A stretch of 21,137 nt of DNA, from NCBI GenBank assembly GCA_036502295.1, contig DASXYU010000011.1, positions 1 through 21,137 on the forward strand. The letters run 5' to 3'. The translations under genes and the position numbers were made by a program. The notes below the pieces were generated by a model. It had not been told where the DNA came from. It searched no databases and worked only from the letters and a program-made list of their open reading frames with translations. This stretch comes from DASXYU01 sp036502295 (GTDB lineage Bacteria > Actinomycetota > Actinomycetes > Mycobacteriales > Jatrophihabitantaceae). The number at the start of each line of letters is the position of its first letter. The stretch's first letter is position 1. Shown here piece by piece: positions 6,922 through 13,055 of the stretch.

Positions 6922-7533
6922 TCAGCGCGGCAGATGCTTCACGAACTCGACGACGGCCCCCGCCACCGCCGCCGTGTCTCTCTTGAGACTGTGATCGCCC
7001 GGCACCACGACACGGGTCCAGCGCGGGTCCTCCGGAGGCATGCCGAAGGCGTCCTTATTGCCCTGCACGACGAGCGTCGGCAGGTCAGTTGACTCAAGCT
7101 CGCCCAGCCGCGACTTCTCTGGTTTACCCGGCGGGTGCAGTGGGTACGCAAGGGCCACAACGGCGACGGCACCCAGGTTCTTGGCCGTCCGACAAGCGAC
7201 CCGGGCGCCGTTCGACCGTCCTCCGAGGACGAGCGGCGCCCCCGCAACCTGCTTCTCGGCCAGCAGTGCCGCGACGACTTCCCTCCACGTCGCGTCCTGT
7301 GGCCCAGGTTTCGGTGGCGCTGCTCGTCCGCCCACGCGAAACGGCTGGGTCACCAGCGCAACGGCGATCTTCGCCTCCAGCGCGGCACCACGGATCGCGA
7401 GTAGGTCGGGGGTCTCCACGCCCGCCCCGGCGCCGTGGGTGAGCGCCAGTAAGGCGGTTGGGCGCGAACGGCTCGACGGCAGGTCGAGGTCGACCCATCC
7501 CGGCCCCGCGGCGGTCCCGACGACCAACCTCAT
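6922..7533 (-). CDS. Alpha/beta hydrolase of the Tex30/KANL3-like (dienelactone-hydrolase-like) type
   Basis: The 203-residue protein shows a complete hydrolase triad: Ser107 in the nucleophile elbow GGRSNGAR, Asp161 in VVQGNKDAFG and His181 in VPGDHSLK. The oxyanion region is LALTHGAGAG (about 29-38). This layout fits the short Tex30/KANL3-like branch of alpha/beta hydrolases; the substrate is unknown and the protein has no signal peptide, so it should be cytoplasmic. The ATG at 7533 starts MRLVVG; a TTG at 7548 would lengthen it by five residues. GGAG lies nine bases before the ATG inside a 28-bp direct repeat. It follows the SRAP gene and is joined to it by a chain of two mini-ORFs described separately. 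Confidence 0.8.
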   Translation of the reverse strand: MRLVVGTAAGPGWVDLDLPSSRSRPTALLALTHGAGAGVETPDLLAIRGAALEAKIAVALVTQPFRVGGRAAPPKPGPQDATWREVVAALLAEKQVAGAPLVLGGRSNGARVACRTAKNLGAVAVVALAYPLHPPGKPEKSRLGELESTDLPTLVVQGNKDAFGMPPEDPRWTRVVVPGDHSLKRDTAAVAGAVVEFVKHLPR

Positions 7534-7585
7534 CGGTTCGCTCCGCAAGCGTCGCTGCTCATCGGTTCGCTCCGCAAGCGTCGCT
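7529..7585. repeat. Two 28-bp tandem copies at the start of the hydrolase gene
   Basis: Identical 28-bp copies occupy 7529-7556 and 7558-7585, with a period of 29 bp. Read on the minus strand each ends with GGAG, nine bases and ATGAG, so each copy brings its own ribosome-binding site and start codon. The core CGCTTGCGGAGCG forms a small inverted repeat. Nothing else in the window matches this unit. Confidence 0.92.
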
Positions 7586-7594
7586 CGTACGCAT
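7530..7594 (-). other. Relay of two overlapping mini-ORFs between SRAP and hydrolase genes
   Basis: On the minus strand the SRAP stop TGA (7594-7596) overlaps an ATG at 7594 (TGATG). That frame reads MRTSDACGANR and ends in a TGA (7559-7561) that overlaps ATG 7562 (ATGA). The second frame reads MSSDACGANR and ends in a TGA (7530-7532) that overlaps the hydrolase ATG 7533 (ATGA). Every step is a stop-start overlap suited to reinitiation. The near-identical peptides follow from the duplication. Use in translation is inferred. Confidence 0.6.
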
Positions 7595-8349
7595 CAGAAG
7601 AGGGTCTCGTGGTCGTCAACCGGCTCGACCCGCGAGACGAGTTCCGGGCTGTCGTTGCGCACAGAGTTCACCAGTGTCGAGACGGGGCGCAGTTCGATCG
7701 TCTCGCCGGCCGACTCGTCCCACGCCACGAGGAGATCGGCGGGGTCGGCGACGGCCGGGTCGAGCCACTGCTCCCACGCGGTGCTCGGCAGGACGAGCGG
7801 CTGCCGGTCGTGCACCACAGTGAGCTCCCCGACGGAGTCGGTGGTGAGGACGGTGCAACTGGTCAGCGTCGGCGCATCTCCGTCGGCCGGGTCGTGCCAG
7901 AACTCGTAGAGACCGGCGAGGGCGAGGACGTGCCCGTCCTCGGCAGTCATGTAGAACGGCTGCTTGCGCGGTCCGTTCGGGGTATCGACGACACGCCACT
8001 CGTACCAGCCGTCGATCGGCACCAGGCAGCGCCGTGACCTGTAGGCCGAGCGGAACGCCGGCTTGGTCGCGACCGACTCGGAGCGGGCGTTGAAGAGGCG
8101 GCCACCCATCTTCACGTCCTTGGCCCAGGTCGGCACCAAGCCCCACCTCGCGGCGCGCAGCTGCCGTACCGGCTCTCCCGTCCGCGCTCCCGCCTCGTCG
8201 CGGAGCGGGCGGTTCACCACGATGCGGACCGTGTCAGTCGGCGCGACGTTGTAGTCGGGCGTGGAGGCGCCGCCCTCGAGCTTGTCGATCGCCTTCAGCT
8301 CGTTCGCGACCTGATCGTCGGACTTCACCGACGTGTACCGCCCACACAT
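7594..8349 (-). CDS. SOS response-associated peptidase family protein (SRAP, YedK/HMCES)
   Basis: This 251-residue protein has the SRAP hallmarks: MCGRY at the very N-terminus, where Cys2 is the catalytic residue after removal of Met1, NVAPTDTV (34-41), RWGLVPTWAKD (68-78), LFNARSES (85-92, Asn87 and Arg89 in the active site), GWYEW (114-118, Glu117) and VVHDRQP with His180. SRAP proteins bind single-stranded DNA and form a stable thiazolidine crosslink with abasic sites, shielding them from strand breakage. Length is typical. The invariant Cys2 fixes the start at ATG 8349; TAGCGT lies 7 nt before it. It is divergent from aroA, and the hydrolase gene follows in the same transcript. Confidence 0.93.
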   Translation of the reverse strand: MCGRYTSVKSDDQVANELKAIDKLEGGASTPDYNVAPTDTVRIVVNRPLRDEAGARTGEPVRQLRAARWGLVPTWAKDVKMGGRLFNARSESVATKPAFRSAYRSRRCLVPIDGWYEWRVVDTPNGPRKQPFYMTAEDGHVLALAGLYEFWHDPADGDAPTLTSCTVLTTDSVGELTVVHDRQPLVLPSTAWEQWLDPAVADPADLLVAWDESAGETIELRPVSTLVNSVRNDSPELVSRVEPVDDHETLF

Positions 8350-8356
8350 GCCGCTC

Positions 8357-8362
8357 ACGCTA
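8357..8362 (-). promoter_or_regulatory. TAGCGT -10 box before the SRAP gene
   Basis: TAGCGT on the minus strand is 7 nt from ATG 8349, whose identity is fixed by the catalytic Cys2. This makes it one of the firmest leaderless candidates here. No LexA-like box was recognised. Confidence 0.5.
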
Positions 8363-8398
8363 GTCAAAGCGGACGACACAGGCTGGCAGACTGGGCGT

Positions 8399-9664
8399 GT
8401 GAGTTCAGCCTGGGCAGCCCCGCGTCGGCACTCACCGCTGCGCGCCACGGTTGCCCTGCCCGGCTCGAAGTCGCTCACGAACCGCCACCTCATCGTCGCC
8501 GCCCTCGCGGACGGTCCGAGTCGCATCGTCGCGCCGCTGCGTGCACGCGACACCCAACTCATGGCCGACGCTCTTCGCGCCCTCGGTGCGTCGGTTGAGG
8601 ACGCCGCCGCGGATTGGGTCGTCACCCCCGCCGACCTGCACGGTGCCGACATCGACGCGGGCCTCGCTGGAACCGTGATGCGATTCGTCCCACCGGTGGC
8701 CGCGCTCGCCGTCGGTGAGTCGCGCTTCGACGGGGACGAGTACGCGCGCAAGCGCCCGATGCGCGCCCTGCTCGACGGGCTGCGCGCCGCCGGAGTCACC
8801 ATCGAGGACGAGACGCACGGCGCGCTTCCCTTCACGATCATCGGCACCGGGTCTGTGCCCGGCGGTGTGGTCGAGATCGACGCCTCGGCCTCGTCCCAGT
8901 TCGTCTCCGCGCTCCTACTCGCCGGAGCCCGCTTCGAGAAGGGCATCGAAGTACGGCACGTGGGTGCGGCCCTCCCCTCGCTGCCGCACATCGAGATGAC
9001 CATCGACGTCCTGCGCAAGGCCGGCGTCGAGATCGAATCGCCGCAGCCGGGGCACTGGCGCGTCCATCCCGGCGCGATCACCGCCCACGACGTCGTCGTC
9101 GAGCCCGACCTCTCCAACGCGGCGCCGTTCCTCGCAGCAGCCCTCGTCACCGGCGGATCGGTGACGGTGCCGCACTGGCCGATCACCACCACCCAGGCCG
9201 GCGACGCGCTGCGCGAACTCCTCGCGCGGATGGGCGCGGCGCTCACGGTGACCACCGACAGCCTCACCGTCTCCGGCACCGGCCATATCGCGCCGCTGCG
9301 CGCGAACCTGCACGACGTCGGTGAACTCACTCCCGTCCTCGCGGCGCTCTGCGCCCTCGCCGACGGCGAATCGCAGCTACTCGGTATCGAGCATCTGCGC
9401 GGGCATGAGACGGACCGCCTCACAGCACTTGCCGACGAGATCAACGCCCTCGGCGGGGCGGTCACCGAGATGCAGGACGGTCTGCTGATCCGTCCCGGCC
9501 CGCTGCACGGCGGCCTCTGGCATGCCTACGCCGACCATCGCATGGCCACCGCCGGCGCCGTCCTCGGCCTTGCGGTGGACGGCATCGAGGTCGATGACAT
9601 CGGCTGTACCGGCAAGACCCTGCCGGACTTTCCCGGCATGTGGGCGGAGCTCTTGTGCGCATGA
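8399..9664 (+). CDS. aroA: 3-phosphoshikimate 1-carboxyvinyltransferase (EPSP synthase)
   Basis: The enzyme joins shikimate-3-phosphate and phosphoenolpyruvate in the sixth step of the shikimate pathway, in the cytoplasm. From GTG 8399 it has 421 residues. Family motifs occur in order: LPGSKSLTNR (20-29, with Lys24 for both substrates), LAGTVMRF (usually GTAMRF), KRPMRALLDGLR, SASSQFVSALLLAG, PDLSNAAPFLAAAL (catalytic-Asp region), HETDRLTAL, YADHRMA and GKTLPDFPGMW. GTG 8399 is preferred as the start since it opens right before the first beta strand and has CAGACT 6 nt upstream, a weak -10 match; in-frame ATGs at 8333 and 8348 would overlap the SRAP coding region. It is followed by rsgA through a duplicated junction. 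The AGTVMRF variant deviates by one residue at the PEP-side motif. Confidence 0.93.
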   Translation: MSSAWAAPRRHSPLRATVALPGSKSLTNRHLIVAALADGPSRIVAPLRARDTQLMADALRALGASVEDAAADWVVTPADLHGADIDAGLAGTVMRFVPPVAALAVGESRFDGDEYARKRPMRALLDGLRAAGVTIEDETHGALPFTIIGTGSVPGGVVEIDASASSQFVSALLLAGARFEKGIEVRHVGAALPSLPHIEMTIDVLRKAGVEIESPQPGHWRVHPGAITAHDVVVEPDLSNAAPFLAAALVTGGSVTVPHWPITTTQAGDALRELLARMGAALTVTTDSLTVSGTGHIAPLRANLHDVGELTPVLAALCALADGESQLLGIEHLRGHETDRLTALADEINALGGAVTEMQDGLLIRPGPLHGGLWHAYADHRMATAGAVLGLAVDGIEVDDIGCTGKTLPDFPGMWAELLCA

Positions 9665-9699
9665 GGCCCGTGGACGCATGAGGCCCGTGCACGCATGAG
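9658..9699 (+). repeat. 17-bp tandem duplication at the aroA/rsgA junction
   Basis: cgcatgaggcccgtgga (9658-9674) is followed by cgcatgaggcccgtgca (9675-9691) and the partial copy cgcatgag (9692-9699). Copies one and two differ at one base. The aroA stop lies in the first copy and the rsgA start in the last. Confidence 0.92.
9661..9698 (+). other. Relay of two overlapping mini-ORFs between aroA and rsgA
   Basis: The aroA TGA (9662-9664) overlaps ATG 9661. That frame encodes MRPVDA and stops at a TGA (9679-9681) overlapping ATG 9678. The next encodes MRPVHA and stops at a TGA (9696-9698) overlapping the rsgA ATG 9695. All three contacts are ATGA. Because the unit length is 17 bp (two more than a multiple of three), each ATG reads into the next TGA. 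Real use by ribosomes is inferred. Confidence 0.6.
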
Positions 9700-10711
9700 T
9701 CGCCGCGATCTGGATCGCCTCGATGAGGACGACATCCGTACGCGCGCCAACCCCCGCGGCTCGCGACCGCGATCGAAGAACCGCCCCTCACACGAGGACG
9801 CCCACGACGGTATGGTGCTCACCGTCGACCGCGGCCGCTACGGCGTCCTCGTGAGCGCCTCCGGCCGAGCCGGCGCGAAAGGCGGGGCAACCATCAACGC
9901 GATGCGGGCCAGGGAACTGGGGCGCAAGGCGATCGCCGTCGGCGACCGGGTGAGCCTCGTCGGCGATGTGGACCCGAACCACGGCGAGAGCCTTGCCCGC
10001 ATCGTCCGCATCGCGGAGCGCGACACCCTGCTGCGCCGGACCGCGGACGATGACGACCCGACCGAGCGCGTCCTCGTCGCGAACGCCGACCAGATGGTGA
10101 TCGTCGCGGCGCTCGCCGATCCCGAGCCGAGTTACGGCCTCATCGACCGCTGCCTCGTCGCCGCCCTCTCGGCCGGGATCGAGCCGATCCTCTGCTTCAC
10201 CAAGAGCGACCTCGCCTCCCCCGAGGAGGCCATGGCCCGCTACGCCGAGCTCGACGTGCCGGTGGTGGTGACGCGGCAGGGAGGCGAACTCGACGCCCTG
10301 CGCGATCGTCTCGACGGACACCTCTCCGTCCTCGTCGGCCACTCGGGCGTCGGCAAGTCGACTCTGATCAACGTCCTCGTCCCTGATGCGTACCGGGCGA
10401 TCGGGCGGGTGAGCGCCATCGGCAAGGGACGCCACACCTCGTCCTCCGCGATCGCCCTGCCGCTGCCCGACGGCACCGGTTGGGTGATCGACACACCGGG
10501 AGTGCGCTCCTTCGGCCTGGCGCATGTGACCGCCGCCGACCTGCTCTGGGCATTCCCCGACCTGGAGGACGGCGCGAACACCTGCCCGCCCGGCTGCGAG
10601 CATGTCTCGGCCGAGGCCGGCTGCGCCCTCGACAAGTGGGTCGAGGACGGCCACGCCGACCCCGAACGCCTCGCCGCCTTCCGCCGCCTACTGGTCAGCC
10701 GCAACGACTAA
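9695..10711 (+). CDS. rsgA: Ribosome small subunit-dependent GTPase RsgA
   Basis: This 338-residue circularly permuted GTPase takes part in late 30S ribosome assembly. After a basic N-terminal tail (about 1-35) comes an OB-fold (about 38-108), then the G motifs in permuted order: G4 TKSD (169-172), G1 P-loop GHSGVGKS (215-222) and G3 DTPG (266-269) with RSFGL after it. The C-terminal zinc knuckle has Cys297, Cys301, His303 and Cys310 (CPPGCEHVSAEAGC). Length and all motifs are normal. The ATG at 9695 sits in the third repeat copy of the aroA junction and overlaps a mini-ORF stop. The aroA-rsgA order is, as I recall, common in mycobacteria. Its TAA adjoins a structured inverted repeat. Confidence 0.95.
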   Translation: MSRRDLDRLDEDDIRTRANPRGSRPRSKNRPSHEDAHDGMVLTVDRGRYGVLVSASGRAGAKGGATINAMRARELGRKAIAVGDRVSLVGDVDPNHGESLARIVRIAERDTLLRRTADDDDPTERVLVANADQMVIVAALADPEPSYGLIDRCLVAALSAGIEPILCFTKSDLASPEEAMARYAELDVPVVVTRQGGELDALRDRLDGHLSVLVGHSGVGKSTLINVLVPDAYRAIGRVSAIGKGRHTSSSAIALPLPDGTGWVIDTPGVRSFGLAHVTAADLLWAFPDLEDGANTCPPGCEHVSAEAGCALDKWVEDGHADPERLAAFRRLLVSRND

Positions 10712-10787
10712 ACGGCTCAACCTTGTGTGGCTGGGAGCCGCAGTTCGGCGTCACCAGTGGCCCTGTGACACACAAGGTCGAGCCGTT
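10711..10787 (+). terminator. 19-bp inverted repeat with structured 39-nt interior between rsgA and the MOSC gene
   Basis: Bases 10711-10729 pair with 10769-10787 over 19 positions with one A-C mismatch (10719/10779). The interior (10730-10768) can itself fold: GGCT/AGCC around GGG (10729-10739) and GTCAC (10750-10754) with GTGAC (10765-10769), the latter competing with the outer stem. The rsgA stop ends at the left edge, and the TAGGTT box of the next gene begins on the last base of the right arm. It may end rsgA transcripts or act in regulation. Confidence 0.6.
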
Positions 10788-10792
10788 AGGTT
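10787..10792 (+). promoter_or_regulatory. TAGGTT -10 box before the MOSC gene
   Basis: TAGGTT is 6 nt before GTG 10799 and 3 nt before GTG 10796. The 6-nt distance favours GTG 10799 as a leaderless start. It abuts the right arm of the inverted repeat. Confidence 0.45.
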
Positions 10793-10798
10793 TGCGTG

Positions 10799-11728
10799 GT
10801 GGCACTCACCCTGACCTCGATCTACCGCTACCCGGTGAAGTCCTGCCGCGGTGAGGCGCTCACCACCGCCACCGTGGAGCCATGGGGGCTGGGCGGCGAC
10901 CGACGGTGGATGCTCGCCGACACCGACGGCGAGACGGTCACCGCCCGCGAACACCCTCGGATGTTGCTCATCTCCCCCGAACTCTCCCCCGCCGGTTACG
11001 CCCCCGATGGCGGGGGTACCCCCACTGAGGACGGAGTCTGGCTGCGCGCGCCGGACAAGGATGACCTCTTCGTCGCCACTCCGCAGGACTCGGCAACGAC
11101 CGTGAGCGTGCACAAGGGCACGCCCTTCGCTGCCTCCGCCGGATCGGCCGAGGCAGCCGACTGGCTCAGCGACTACCTCGGCGTCGCCGTGAGTCTGGTC
11201 TTCACCGACGACCCGACCCGCCGGCACCCGAACCCGAAGTTCACCCGGCCCACCGACAGCGTCTCCTTCGCCGATGCGTATCCGCTGCTGCTCGCCACCG
11301 AGGAGTCACTCGCCCAGGTGAACGACTGGATCGCCGCCGGACCGCTCGCCCACGAAGGGCCGTTGGACATGCGCCGGTTCCGTCCCAACGTCGTCGTCAG
11401 CGGCGCCCCCGCCTTCACCGAAGACACGTGGCGAAAGGTCAGGATCGGCACGGCCGTCTTCCGCACACCGAAGGGCTGCGACCGCTGCGTCCTCACCACG
11501 ACCGACCCGGACACGGCCGCCCGCGGTAAGGAACCGATCGCCACCCTCGCCCGGCACCGCCGCTGGGACGGCGCCACCTGGTTCGCGATGAACCTCGTCC
11601 CCGACAACGCCGTCCCCGACAACGCCGTCCGTGACAACGCCGTCCCCGACGACCCTGGCGCAACGATCAACATCGGTGATGAAGTAGAGGTGCTGGAGAC
11701 AGCCGAGTCGGATGGTCCACCGAGATGA
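10799..11728 (+). CDS. MOSC-domain protein (YcbX/mARC-like)
   Basis: The 309-residue protein has an N-terminal MOSC beta-barrel (LTLTSIYRYPVKSCRGEAL, then GGDRRWMLAD) and a MOSC domain (about 130-290) with RFRPNVVV and PKGCDRCVLTTTDPDTAARGKEP. Cys227 and Cys230 lie in that motif; one of them is the expected molybdenum-cofactor ligand of the family. Relatives reduce N-hydroxylated compounds or handle sulfurated cofactor. Two oddities are visible: residues about 62-76 come from a 42-bp palindromic element (10984-11025), and residues about 266-285 come from a 15-bp tandem repeat giving repeated DNAV units. The start GTG 10799 follows the -10 box; GTG 10796 is also possible. The stop enters a mini-ORF relay to the LLM gene. 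Confidence 0.85.
   Translation: MALTLTSIYRYPVKSCRGEALTTATVEPWGLGGDRRWMLADTDGETVTAREHPRMLLISPELSPAGYAPDGGGTPTEDGVWLRAPDKDDLFVATPQDSATTVSVHKGTPFAASAGSAEAADWLSDYLGVAVSLVFTDDPTRRHPNPKFTRPTDSVSFADAYPLLLATEESLAQVNDWIAAGPLAHEGPLDMRRFRPNVVVSGAPAFTEDTWRKVRIGTAVFRTPKGCDRCVLTTTDPDTAARGKEPIATLARHRRWDGATWFAMNLVPDNAVPDNAVRDNAVPDDPGATINIGDEVEVLETAESDGPPR
10984..11025 (-). repeat. 42-bp palindromic element copy 1, in frame inside the MOSC gene
   Basis: Read on the minus strand it begins GTGGGGGTACCCCCG and ends CGGGGGAG. CCCCCGCC (positions 10-17 of the element) pairs perfectly with GGCGGGGG (33-40). It has the same length as the copy in lpd and agrees at 34 of 42 positions. It lies antisense to the host gene and keeps the frame open. 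Confidence 0.8.
11596..11653 (+). repeat. 15-bp coding tandem repeat in the MOSC gene
   Basis: cgtccccgacaacgc occurs at 11596-11610 and 11611-11625, as cgtccgtgacaacgc at 11626-11640 and in part at 11641-11653. Being a multiple of three it adds the repeated five-residue unit VPDNA/VRDNA in a loop before the last beta strands (INIGDEVEVLE). Confidence 0.9.
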
Positions 11729-11744
11729 CGCGGGTATGAGATGA
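11725..11744 (+). other. Relay of two overlapping mini-ORFs between MOSC and LLM genes
   Basis: The MOSC TGA (11726-11728) overlaps ATG 11725. That frame reads MTRV and stops at a TGA (11737-11739) overlapping ATG 11736. The next reads MR and stops at a TGA (11742-11744) overlapping the LLM ATG 11741. All contacts are ATGA. Unlike the other two relays, there is no clear sequence duplication, only spacing of 11 and 5 nt. Function is inferred. Confidence 0.5.
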
Positions 11745-12595
11745 CACGGTCTTTGAAGCATTTCAGCGTGTGGCGCAGCGCGGGTGGGGCGCCGCTGCCC
11801 GAGGGTCTCGCGATCGCGGTCGAGGAGTCGGGCTTCCGCCGCCTCTGGCTCGGCGGTGCCGCTGCCGAACTCACCAACGCCGAGCAGGCACTCGCCGAGA
11901 CCGAGAACCTCTGGCTCGCCTCGGGCATCGTCAACATCTGGGGCGAGGACGCCCACACCACGGCCGCCAGTTACCACCGCCTCGAGGAGCGCTACCCGGG
12001 TCGCTTCGTCCTCGGTATCGGCACCGGCCATCCGGAGCGTTTCGAGCAGTACACGAAGCCGTACGAGTCGATACAGCACTACCTCGATGCCCTCGATGAG
12101 GACGGCGTTCCCGAGGAGCGCCGCGTACTCGCCGCACTCGGTCCCCGCGTCATGAAGCTCGCCGCTGCTCGCTCGGCCGGGGCGCACCCCTACCTCACGA
12201 CGCCGGAGCACACCGCCGAGGCGAGGAGGACCCTCGGCCCGGGCAAGCTGCTCGTGCCGGAACAGACCGTCGTCCTCACCGCCGATCCGGACCAGGCGCG
12301 CGCGATCGCCCGGCCGTGGCTCGCGCGCTACCTGGGCTACGTGAACTACTGCAACAACTGGCGGCGTCTCGGCTTCACCGACGAGGATCTCGCAGGAGGG
12401 GGAAGCAGCCGTCTGGTCGATGCCCTCATCGCGCACGGCACCGCTGACGAGATCGCCGCCCGCGCGGGTGCGCACATCGACGCGGGTGCCGATGAAGTCT
12501 GTGTTCAGGTGCTGTCGGAATCCTCAGATATCCGCCCCGAGGTGCATGCGCTCGGCGACGCGCTGAACCGTTGGGAGGCGGCGCGCGCACGCTAG
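11741..12595 (+). CDS. LLM-class F420-dependent oxidoreductase
   Basis: The 284-residue protein is a luciferase-like monooxygenase-fold (TIM barrel) flavin/F420 enzyme. Visible blocks are LPEGLAIAVEESGFRRLWLGG (about 19-39), LWLASGIVNIWGEDAHTTAASYHRLEERYPGRFVLGIGTGHPE (about 57-99), and the C-terminal part with VLTADPDQARAIARPWLARYL, GYVNYCNNWRRLGF and AGADEVCVQV. As far as I recall, this agrees with the actinobacterial TIGR03620-type F420 subgroup. The substrate is unknown. ATG 11741 overlaps the stop of a mini-ORF chained to the MOSC stop; a GAGATGA stretch just upstream is a poor ribosome-binding site, which supports coupling. A small unknown gene follows 16 bp later. Confidence 0.85.
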   Translation: MTRSLKHFSVWRSAGGAPLPEGLAIAVEESGFRRLWLGGAAAELTNAEQALAETENLWLASGIVNIWGEDAHTTAASYHRLEERYPGRFVLGIGTGHPERFEQYTKPYESIQHYLDALDEDGVPEERRVLAALGPRVMKLAAARSAGAHPYLTTPEHTAEARRTLGPGKLLVPEQTVVLTADPDQARAIARPWLARYLGYVNYCNNWRRLGFTDEDLAGGGSSRLVDALIAHGTADEIAARAGAHIDAGADEVCVQVLSESSDIRPEVHALGDALNRWEAARAR

Positions 12596-12611
12596 CGGCA
12601 CACTGTCTGGG

Positions 12612-13001
12612 ATGTCTGCAACCAGCCGCCCTCGCGGCCACGAGAACGTGGCCACTGCGCTGGTCGACCCTGCCGTTCTCGCGGAGTTCGAACTCGACCT
12701 GATGGCCCACGACTTCCGGGTGTGGCTGGTGGAGACCGCGCCCAACTTCCCCGACCCCAAGCGGCTGGCCTTCCAGGTGCGGCAATCGCTGATCGACTGG
12801 AGTCAGGGACGCTGGGTCGACGCGGCCGAGTGGGCCGTCGTCTGGATCGCCTTCGGCGACTCCTGGCAGGACGGGGACGAGCCGATTCCGTGGGCCGCCC
12901 ACGCCGCGCTCTGGGACAAGCTCGATCAGTACCGCTCCGCGGTGCGGTTCAATCGGGGACTCACCGGAATTCCGCGCGTCGCCGTCCCGCAGGAGTCGTG
13001 A
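12612..13001 (+). CDS. Small protein of unknown function
   Basis: This is a 129-residue, acidic, Trp-rich soluble protein (nine Trp) with no signal peptide, membrane segment or Cys. I do not recognise the family. Visible blocks are LAEFELDLMAHDFRVWLVETAPNFPDP, RLAFQVRQSLIDWSQGRWVDAAEWAVVWIAFGDSW and IPWAAHAALWDKLDQYRSAVRFNR, mostly helical in character. ATG 12612 has CACTGT 5 nt upstream, a weak -10 match. It lies between the LLM gene (16 bp away) and hisN (54 bp away) on the same strand. GC-rich third positions in this frame match the neighbours, which supports that it is real; a second open frame at 12722-13030 looks like a shadow. Confidence 0.65.
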   Translation: MSATSRPRGHENVATALVDPAVLAEFELDLMAHDFRVWLVETAPNFPDPKRLAFQVRQSLIDWSQGRWVDAAEWAVVWIAFGDSWQDGDEPIPWAAHAALWDKLDQYRSAVRFNRGLTGIPRVAVPQES

Positions 13002-13043
13002 GACCCACGCTGCGCGACAGCGCCGCGTGAAAGAGCAGCGCGA

Positions 13044-13049
13044 TAGCCT
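13044..13049 (+). promoter_or_regulatory. TAGCCT -10 box before hisN
   Basis: TAGCCT is 6 nt before GTG 13056, suggesting a leaderless hisN transcript even though the small gene upstream runs in the same direction. Confidence 0.4.
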
Positions 13050-13055
13050 GCGCCG

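Noticed and set aside
7529..7585. CRISPR-like repeats (28-bp identical units)
   Set aside because: Only two copies separated by a single base, no spacer-length interval and no cas genes.
8350..9465. A minus-strand upstream extension of the SRAP frame across aroA
   Set aside because: The catalytic Cys2 of SRAP must follow the initiating Met, fixing the start at 8349; the extension is Ser/Arg/Ala-rich antisense of aroA.
10711..10790. tRNA-like or T-box/riboswitch element
   Set aside because: No acceptor/anticodon pattern, no T-box sequence, and the element lies upstream of the apparent MOSC transcription start.
12722..13030. A second open frame over the small unknown gene, considered as a frameshifted continuation
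   Set aside because: It is Arg/Gly-rich and shows no conserved-looking blocks; the frame at 12612 is complete by itself.
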